From the NCBI GenBank assembly GCA_001766655.1, contig MJCC01000017.1:180740-244739 (forward strand): a stretch of DNA of 64,000 nt, in the 5' to 3' direction. The notes under the pieces are model-generated. The model was not told the origin of the DNA. It ran no database searches and worked only from the letters and a program-made list of their open reading frames with translations. How positions within the stretch are numbered: the stretch's first letter is position 1; the number at the start of each line of letters is the position of its first letter. Shown here piece after piece: positions 57,785 to 64,000 of the stretch. The stretch is from Phytomonas francai. Its lineage: Eukaryota; Euglenozoa; Kinetoplastea; Trypanosomatida; Trypanosomatidae. A program made the position numbers and the translations under genes.

Positions 57785-60700
57785 ATGGAGAATATACACA
57801 ACATAGAAGGCAAGAACTGCTTTCGCACGCGATGGGCACAAAAGCCTATTTACAGCGGTGGCAATATCGCCAGCGTGGGTATCCTGTCCTCGGAGGATGC
57901 CGCTAACAGCTCCTCGCCGGCGGGCACGCTTCACGAGTTGCTTGTTATGGCCTGTGGAGACACTTTGAATGTCGTGTGCAGCAGCACGGGCAGCCTGTTG
58001 TGCAGCTACACCCTCCCCATTGAGGATGTAATCCTGTGCGTGGACGCCGTGACCGTCCTGGCATCCCAATCTACGCATTCCACCGCTTCAACACAGCCCA
58101 ATAAGGATGGGGAGACGGAGAAAAAACCGAAGAAGGCATCTAGGGCTTCCAAACAGATGACAAAAAAAACGAGCACGGAGGTTCAGCGCCACGATGTGAG
58201 TAGCCCGGAAAGTGGGGCGGGGGAGGTTGATTCGGGAAAGAATCCCGTCGGTGGTGCCGTTTCGGGGCTCAAGGTGCCACTCGGAAGCTACGTCGCAATC
58301 GGCACGCGCCTCCTTCAGCTCTACATTTTTAAGGTAGTAGTAGATAACCAGACGCCCGCAAGGATGCCAACCGCGCCGAATCCAACGAATGAGAAGGCGG
58401 AGGATGGCGCCGGAGCGGGTACGCATGAGGCCACCGACGTTGTGTCGGGTCTCAATCCGCAAGCCTTCAGACAGACATCCGACCCGTTGACGCTTCAGGC
58501 GAAGCTTAAGGTGGTCCATCAATGGACGGCCGCACAGCACGCGATTTCAGTTATTAAGTTTTCCAGCGGTGGTGAGTATCTTTTGTCGGGCTCAACAGAC
58601 GGCAGCCTCAAGGTATGGAACGCATTTCACCACCACCTCACGCACAATCTGCGGTGTCCGAGCGGCAGTCTGATCCGGACGGTCTACCTGGACCCCACCG
58701 AGTCTTTCTTGGTCCTCGGCACCTTCGAGGGGCATCTCTCCGTTTTTGATTTCGAGAAGAAGGTGCTGCTGGCGCACGCGCGCCCGCACGTCCAGGCGAT
58801 TGAGGCGATCACGGTCGTGCGCGAGGAGGGCACGACGATCCGCGCGATCGCGCGGGACCGGCGGCTGTCCTTCCTCGCACTGCGCGCCGACGCCCGGGCG
58901 CTGGAGGTGCGGCGCACCGTCGTCGTGAAGGAGCACCTGACGTGCGCGCGGTTTGAGTCGCCCGGGGTCCTGCACGTCGGCGCGCAGGACGGGCAGGTCT
59001 GCACGTACGGCGTGCGCGCGGCGGGGCCGGTGGAGCGGATCTGCCAGACGGCACCCCCCGCGCGCGGCGCGGCCTCGGCGGCGGAGGGCGCGGAGGACGG
59101 CGCGTCGATGGACGCGATGGTGCGCTGCATCCTCATCGCGGGGCGGCCCGCCGGGGTCGAGCCCAGCCTCAAGGGGTTCCCCCTCGCAAACAGGGGGGAG
59201 AAGGAGCTGTCGTCGCTCTACGTCGCGGATGGCGGATTCAACATTTCCCAACTCTGCGCGGACCACGCGAAGGCAACGTACATGGTGAGCAGCACCCTGG
59301 TTGGCTTTCTGGATCAGATCCTCGATGTCAAATTGCTTCCGGACGGCCTGGCGGGCGGCGCCTGTGGGCGGATAGTCGTAAACAACAGCAAGGATGTCTT
59401 TCTCTACCACACCCCTGGCTGCCTTTCGCGACGGGCGCTGAGAGGGCATTCCGGGTTCGTCATGTGCTGCGCGGTAAGCAGCGACAGCTCCCTCATCGCG
59501 ACCGGCGGGACCGACACCGAGGTGCGTTTCTGGTCGACCAAGACATGGCAGACGGTGGCGTGCGGGGTGGGCGGCCATACCGCCGAGATCTCCTCTATGT
59601 GCTTCAACGCGAGACAAACATCGGAGAGCTTGTTGCTGTTCACCATTTCAGCTGATGAGCACCTGCGACTTTGGGATGCCGGAAAGAAGGTGCTGCCGTT
59701 GCTTAAGCGATCAACGAGCGACGCGGCGCCGCCGGTGCGGTTTTCGCACCACTCCGGAGTCAACTCAGCGCACGCGGGGCAGGTCTACGCGCTTGCGGTT
59801 TCTCCAAATGATCAGTACGCCGCGACGGGCGGGAAGGATAAGCTCATTCACCTCTGGAATCTGAAGGGCAAGAAGCTATACAAAGAGACAACGCTTAAAG
59901 GACATCGTAGGGGGATTTCGGTCTTGGCATTCTCGCCGACTGACCGCGTTCTTGCGTCTGCGTCGAGCGACGGTGCCGTTCGTCTTTGGTCACTCGTGTC
60001 GTTAGCTTGTGTTAAAACTCTCCAGACAGACAAAACGCCGGTCTTGCAGCTCGCCTTTTTCAACCACGCGACGCAGCTGGTGACTGGGAACTCGGACGGC
60101 GTGCTTCGCGTCTGGGCGCTCGGCACGTCGGAGGCGGTCTGGTCGTCCGAGTTGCACAGCAGCAAAATATGGGCCCTGGCGGTGAAGGAAGTGCCCGAGA
60201 CAGGCGAGACGCTCTTCCTTTCCGGAGCCGCCGATGGGACGCTCATCGCGACAGAGGACCACACCGCGGAGGCCGCGGAAATCTTGCGGAAGGAGCGCCA
60301 CGACGGGATTATACAGGAGCAGACCCTCGCCAATGCGATCCGACGCGGCGAATTCACGAAGGCCTTCTCCCTCGCCCTCCAGTTGAGCCATCCACGACAC
60401 CTGCGACAGGTTTTGGTGTTGTGGTGCGCCAAAGACCTGCCGCTCTGCGAGGACACCCTGAAGTCTGAAATTATTCCGAGCCTAACAGAGGAAGACCTGT
60501 TGCGGCTTCTTCAGTTTACAAGAGAGTGGCTCACCAACAGTCGACACTACAACGTCGCGAACGTGGTTCTCAGCGCGTTTTTTGGAGCGTATCACTTCAT
60601 CGATATCGCAAAGATCCCATCGATGCGTGGGCTCGTGGAAGTCTTCCTCGCGTACTGCAAAAAACACAGCCAGCGTCAGCGTAATTTGCTATGGCGGACG

Positions 60701-60871
60701 TATTACGTGGACTACCTCACGCACGCACACGGGCCAAATAAACTGACAACGATGCCACCTTTCGTCAAGCAGTCGGAGGAATATCCACAAGACGTGTTAA
60801 CGCGGAAAAGTGTCGAGGCCGGTGATGTGGATCCAGTGGACGAACCTCCGAAGAGTCGCATGCGCGTTTAG
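57785..60871 (+). CDS. UTP13: UTP13/TBL3 SSU-processome WD40 protein (1028 aa)
   Basis: Tandem WD40 protein of the UTP-B module of the U3 small-subunit processome, needed for 18S rRNA maturation in the nucleolus. First-propeller repeats are at about 245-345 (YLLSGSTDGSLKVWNA). The second propeller is clear at about 540-830: IATGGTDTEVRFWS, TISADEHLRLWD, AATGGKDKLIHLWN, LASASSDGAVRLWS and LVTGNSDGVLRVWA. The C-terminal Utp13 domain follows at about 838-960 (QEQTLANAIRRGEFTKAFSL, then LLRLLQFTREWLTNSRHYNV). A Lys/Ser/Thr-rich insertion is at about 95-150, and a second linker at about 190-220. Length is slightly above yeast Utp13. GC3 jumps at about 58690-59170 and then falls back. Confidence 0.95.
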   Translation: MENIHNIEGKNCFRTRWAQKPIYSGGNIASVGILSSEDAANSSSPAGTLHELLVMACGDTLNVVCSSTGSLLCSYTLPIEDVILCVDAVTVLASQSTHSTASTQPNKDGETEKKPKKASRASKQMTKKTSTEVQRHDVSSPESGAGEVDSGKNPVGGAVSGLKVPLGSYVAIGTRLLQLYIFKVVVDNQTPARMPTAPNPTNEKAEDGAGAGTHEATDVVSGLNPQAFRQTSDPLTLQAKLKVVHQWTAAQHAISVIKFSSGGEYLLSGSTDGSLKVWNAFHHHLTHNLRCPSGSLIRTVYLDPTESFLVLGTFEGHLSVFDFEKKVLLAHARPHVQAIEAITVVREEGTTIRAIARDRRLSFLALRADARALEVRRTVVVKEHLTCARFESPGVLHVGAQDGQVCTYGVRAAGPVERICQTAPPARGAASAAEGAEDGASMDAMVRCILIAGRPAGVEPSLKGFPLANRGEKELSSLYVADGGFNISQLCADHAKATYMVSSTLVGFLDQILDVKLLPDGLAGGACGRIVVNNSKDVFLYHTPGCLSRRALRGHSGFVMCCAVSSDSSLIATGGTDTEVRFWSTKTWQTVACGVGGHTAEISSMCFNARQTSESLLLFTISADEHLRLWDAGKKVLPLLKRSTSDAAPPVRFSHHSGVNSAHAGQVYALAVSPNDQYAATGGKDKLIHLWNLKGKKLYKETTLKGHRRGISVLAFSPTDRVLASASSDGAVRLWSLVSLACVKTLQTDKTPVLQLAFFNHATQLVTGNSDGVLRVWALGTSEAVWSSELHSSKIWALAVKEVPETGETLFLSGAADGTLIATEDHTAEAAEILRKERHDGIIQEQTLANAIRRGEFTKAFSLALQLSHPRHLRQVLVLWCAKDLPLCEDTLKSEIIPSLTEEDLLRLLQFTREWLTNSRHYNVANVVLSAFFGAYHFIDIAKIPSMRGLVEVFLAYCKKHSQRQRNLLWRTYYVDYLTHAHGPNKLTTMPPFVKQSEEYPQDVLTRKSVEAGDVDPVDEPPKSRMRV

Positions 60872-60942
60872 CGTGTTCAACAAAGAAATTTCAAATAAAA
60901 AAAATGAGGGCGCGAGGAAGAGAACAGTAAAAGAGTCTCTGT

Positions 60943-60968
60943 CGGGGGGGGGGGGGGGGGGGGGGGGG
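60943..60968. repeat. Poly-G run (26 bases)
   Basis: Uninterrupted G homopolymer in the UTP13 3' UTR. Confidence 0.9.
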
Positions 60969-61568
60969 AGCATGAAGAAAGAGGGTTAGGTAAGTGAGGA
61001 TAAAAATCACCATTTCGAAAAAAGGGCTCGTTTATTATTTTTATTACCACTATTTAACGAGACCATTTTGATTTTTTTTCCTCATCATGATAAAGGGAAG
61101 CATGTTATTCGAATACTGGTTGTGTATTGTTCTAATTAAACGAGTAAGCTAATCTGGAAGACAGAGGGGTACTAATAACCTGTGTTTACAAGCCATATCT
61201 TCGATATGCAAAAACAATCATAATTAGCTTTGCGCGATGAATTTGAATACTTTTGCTCGACTATGTGTATGTGTCTTCTGTATAAGCTACCTATTCATAA
61301 TCCCCTTTTAGTTCGTTTCTCATCTTTTTATTATGTATTTTTTTACCTTCTTGAAGAGCTGCATTGTGTATTATTTTGATACTTTTGAGGGTACATTCCG
61401 ATCAACATCCCTTTTTTTGAAGGGAGATCCAGAACTTTAATTAGATCTATAAAGTGTCGTTAAGAATCTATCCCCAAATCTACATTTTTTGTTACTTGTA
61501 CGAGATCTAAAGGGTTTTAGAATAAATTCTTTTTCTCTGCCGTGTAAGGCAGCAACAATTTTGAGTTG

Positions 61569-61591
61569 TTATATATATATATATATATATA
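61569..61591. repeat. (TA)n microsatellite
   Basis: About 11 TA units upstream of the last gene. Confidence 0.8.
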
Positions 61592-61662
61592 GCTCTTAGA
61601 GGTGATCCTTTTTTTTTGATCACTTGAAAACTTTCCGTTCCATTAAAAGATTATCAGTGAGC

Positions 61663-64000
61663 ATGGCCACGGAGGTGATTCAAGCTTTGTCGAACAGATT
61701 TATATCCTTGGAGGATATCATACGAGCCCAAGAGGAAATACTCACCACTCTTTTGCATCGCCTTGGCGATGTGGAAAAGTTTGTTGGGAATGAGGTGAAA
61801 CAACGGGAGCAAGGCCAGCAACATCTCAGTGCGTTGATAAAGGATCGAAACAGTGGGATCTCTCTGCTCTCGGATAAAACGAACAGCACCTTGCAGAGTC
61901 AAGGCGACCGCATAAGTGCCTTGCAAGCGGATGGGCAAGGCTACCGAGCCTCTCTAGAGGGGCTTGGAAAGCGATTTGACACTAGTCTGCGTAGCCTTGA
62001 TCAAAAGCTACAGTCCAGCATTGATGCAGTGTACTTCCGCATTAAATCGGGAGAGGATTCCAATGCGGAGGCCATGCGAACATTGAACAATGCCATGCAA
62101 ACGCAATCCCAGGCGCTCCAGACCATTGACGCGTACGCCCGCGAGTCGGCTCAGGCGTTGCAGCAGGAGGTCAAGGCGGATTTCATACGTGCCGAGCAGC
62201 GCACGAGCAGTTTGGAAACGAGCATTCGGGAGGCACTACGGGAGGTTCACGGTTCCTTGTCGAAGGATCTGGAGAGCACGAAGTCGCACCTAGAGCACGC
62301 GCTTGAGACGCTCGCGCATCAGCAGAATGCCTCTATGAAGCTACTTGATAACCGTGTGCAGGAGAGGATAGCACAATGTATTCAGCAAATGAACCATGGC
62401 CTTAAAGAGCTTTCTGACCGAACGACAGCGAGTTGTGTTTCTCTTCAAACTTCGCTTCAGTCTTCTCATGAAGCACTTAAAGCTGACATTGCCACCACCA
62501 TGCAATTCAGTCAGGGTGTCGACAACAACCAAAAGACATGTCACCAGATGGTTTTGCAAGAACTCTCGGACCACAAAGTGCAGATGCAGGATATCGACCG
62601 GAATTGGACGGCAGGTTTATTGGAGCTAAGCACACGAACAAAAGAAGATTTGTTAAATCTTAGGGATCAGTGGCAGGCCACTTTTCATATTCTTGAGGAC
62701 CAGCTCGTGGCCCTTCAGGATCGTATTAACCTCTGTTATTCGGATTTTTCGGAAAAGTTTGGCGATATGAACAAACTCCTTATAGAGAGATTCGTGTCCC
62801 CTTTAGAACTGGTACACGTAGAGGTAAACAAACAGGCTGAGTGTATGGTCGATCTTTATAAAAGCCTAGAAAATGTGCGAGCCCAATTTCATGGTTCTGT
62901 ACAGGAAATAGATTCTAGTCTGACACAGATTCGTAGCACGATGGAGACTGCTGTCCGTGCCGTTCACATGGATTTGCAAAACCAAATTCGTGAGCTTTCC
63001 GACTTTGTTTCCCTTGAGCAAGAGCGAACAAGCGACGAAAATATCGAAAATAAGATCAGCGAAGCCCTCAAGGAATTTCCTAATGATAAAGACTGTCCGT
63101 TTGTGACTTGGCAAGACTCGGAAGCTATGCGGAGTCATCTGGAGTCCTTGGAGAGCATGTTGAGGAAGGAGGTGAATTCGTTAAACGGTACTGATGAAAA
63201 ACTACGTAATCGTGTCGATAATATTGAGTTCCAACAGCGGATTATGGATGCGAATAATAAGGGAATGTTTGCGCACTTGGCTCGGGGGCGTAGCGGGTCA
63301 GATGGGGACAGCTCAATATCATCGCCTTTTTGTGACAGAGACGAACGATATAATCTCAATGATAATCCACAATTGAATGATTGTATGGATCGGATAGACG
63401 CCCTCCGCAAAAACATTCAACAAACCGCTCAGGAAGCGAAGAATGAAATATTCGAGGCATCCATCGAGGCACGCGAGGCCCTTGATGAAAGTTTTAAAGC
63501 TCGGCAGAAGTTGGGCCCTGACGTTGTTTCTAAGGGTAAAGGTAAAACATCACGGTCCGGCAGTGCAGCGAAATCGGTCTTGGATCGCAATAAAGCCAAA
63601 GGCGTGCCTCGACGAAGTAGTGATAGATTGCGTGAGACAAAATTAAGCGATGGAATATCGTCATTAGGATATCTTGATTGCATCTTTCCAAAAGAGAATC
63701 ACAATTCTTTCTGTGCTGGGGCCAGTAATGGTATCCCTAAACGGACATCATTTCGCCCCTCGTTAGGAAGTGATGCAAGCCGAGGCAACGAAAAGTTTGA
63801 ACCGTATCAAACCTTACCGTTACTAATTCAAGACACAATAGAATCTCAGGAAAATTTGTCGAGTTGTAGACCCACCTCTCGTGACAAGGACCGCCCACCC
63901 AGCACTCGCAGCATGTCCAGCAGAACAGGAGCGAACAAGAGGACCTCTTCGGTGCCAGCGCGCTCTCGGAGCTTTTTATCTGCTTCAAAAGGAAGCAGGC
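61663..64000 (+). CDS. Long coiled-coil protein, runs off the right edge (at least 779 aa)
   Basis: ATG 61663 opens a frame that I read codon by codon to the window end without a stop, so the gene is 3'-incomplete. The product begins MATEVIQALSNRFISLEDII. Residues about 1-540 are almost wholly helical, rich in Gln, Leu, Ser, Glu and Lys with heptad-like spacing (EDQLVALQDRINLCYSDFSE, LVHVEVNKQAECMVDLYKSL). A more disordered basic, Ser-rich region follows from about 620 to the end (RSGSAAKSVLDRNKAKGVP, STRSMSSRTGANKRTSS). There is no signal peptide or membrane span. Coiled-coil plus basic Ser-rich tail suggests a cytoskeletal protein, such as flagellar or basal-body associated, but this is inference. 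Its codon use is less GC-rich than its neighbours. Confidence 0.8.
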   Translation, partial: MATEVIQALSNRFISLEDIIRAQEEILTTLLHRLGDVEKFVGNEVKQREQGQQHLSALIKDRNSGISLLSDKTNSTLQSQGDRISALQADGQGYRASLEGLGKRFDTSLRSLDQKLQSSIDAVYFRIKSGEDSNAEAMRTLNNAMQTQSQALQTIDAYARESAQALQQEVKADFIRAEQRTSSLETSIREALREVHGSLSKDLESTKSHLEHALETLAHQQNASMKLLDNRVQERIAQCIQQMNHGLKELSDRTTASCVSLQTSLQSSHEALKADIATTMQFSQGVDNNQKTCHQMVLQELSDHKVQMQDIDRNWTAGLLELSTRTKEDLLNLRDQWQATFHILEDQLVALQDRINLCYSDFSEKFGDMNKLLIERFVSPLELVHVEVNKQAECMVDLYKSLENVRAQFHGSVQEIDSSLTQIRSTMETAVRAVHMDLQNQIRELSDFVSLEQERTSDENIENKISEALKEFPNDKDCPFVTWQDSEAMRSHLESLESMLRKEVNSLNGTDEKLRNRVDNIEFQQRIMDANNKGMFAHLARGRSGSDGDSSISSPFCDRDERYNLNDNPQLNDCMDRIDALRKNIQQTAQEAKNEIFEASIEAREALDESFKARQKLGPDVVSKGKGKTSRSGSAAKSVLDRNKAKGVPRRSSDRLRETKLSDGISSLGYLDCIFPKENHNSFCAGASNGIPKRTSFRPSLGSDASRGNEKFEPYQTLPLLIQDTIESQENLSSCRPTSRDKDRPPSTRSMSSRTGANKRTSSVPARSRSFLSASKGSR

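Larger units (their letters stand above)
60872..61662. other. Spacer with poly-G run and TA repeat
   Basis: No gene. A run of 26 G at 60943-60968 and a TA repeat at about 61569-61591. A T-tract at 61610-61618 followed by AG at 61648-61649 would leave a 13-nt 5' UTR for the gene at 61663. Confidence 0.5.

Noticed and set aside
1..64000. CRISPR array, prophage or bacterial operon features
   Set aside because: No spaced direct repeats of the right kind and all recognisable genes are eukaryotic.

Overview
The window looks like nuclear DNA from a kinetoplastid, most likely a trypanosomatid. Every supportable gene is on the + strand across all 64 kb and no intron was needed to read any of them. 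Coding regions are GC-rich while spacers are AT-rich and microsatellite-laden. Many starts are preceded by a long pyrimidine tract and then the first AG, as expected for spliced-leader trans-splicing of a polycistronic transcript. The protein set fits: an SCD6 with an internal RGG region, a UBP1/UBP2-type single-RRM pair, an RNA polymerase I second subunit with a long N-terminal extension, Raptor, and a small ENTH protein. I cannot fix the genus.

Layout. 0.6-5.4 kb holds two unrecognised proteins, one with a bipartite nuclear signal. 5.9-12.6 kb holds an ENTH/epsin protein, a small membrane protein, an AN1-like zinc-finger protein, a short coiled-coil protein and a PPR-like membrane-anchored protein. 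13.2-23.4 kb holds two giants: RNA polymerase I subunit 2 and Raptor (TORC1). 23.9-33.5 kb holds a candidate flagellar microtubule inner protein, three small probably mitochondrial proteins, a Siw14-like phosphatase with a large insertion, an ARMH1-like armadillo protein, and SCD6. After a 4 kb gene-free stretch comes a mitochondrial-type ABC half-transporter (37.5 kb). An RNA-regulator cluster follows: one single-RRM protein (40.1 kb), a gap-interrupted unknown gene (41.2 kb), and two near-identical UBP-type RRM genes (43.1 and 45.5 kb). Another 3.7 kb desert follows.

49.4-53.5 kb is the most unusual part. A 1,381-bp segment occurs twice, 2,090 bp apart, and no difference was seen by eye. 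It carries a small single-TM protein gene plus the promoter-proximal spacer and first ~39 codons of a second gene. The two copies then run into entirely different C-termini: one is a TM-tailed protein, the other a two-TM protein ending in a perfect SEC-C zinc motif. This looks like segmental duplication or gene conversion making a chimeric gene, or else an assembly artefact. 53.8-64 kb holds a divergent Era-like GTPase, the TFIIIB subunit BRF1, the SSU-processome protein UTP13, and a long coiled-coil protein running off the right edge.

Together the recognisable genes lean to ribosome production (Pol I, Pol III/BRF1, UTP13, mitochondrial Era), growth control (Raptor) and post-transcriptional control (SCD6, UBP-like RRMs). 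In kinetoplastids neighbours in one transcription unit need not share a pathway. Several starts below are moved to the first plausible ATG because longer open frames begin at GTG or TTG. Two runs of N (31662-31686 and 42279-42313) mark assembly gaps; the second breaks a gene.
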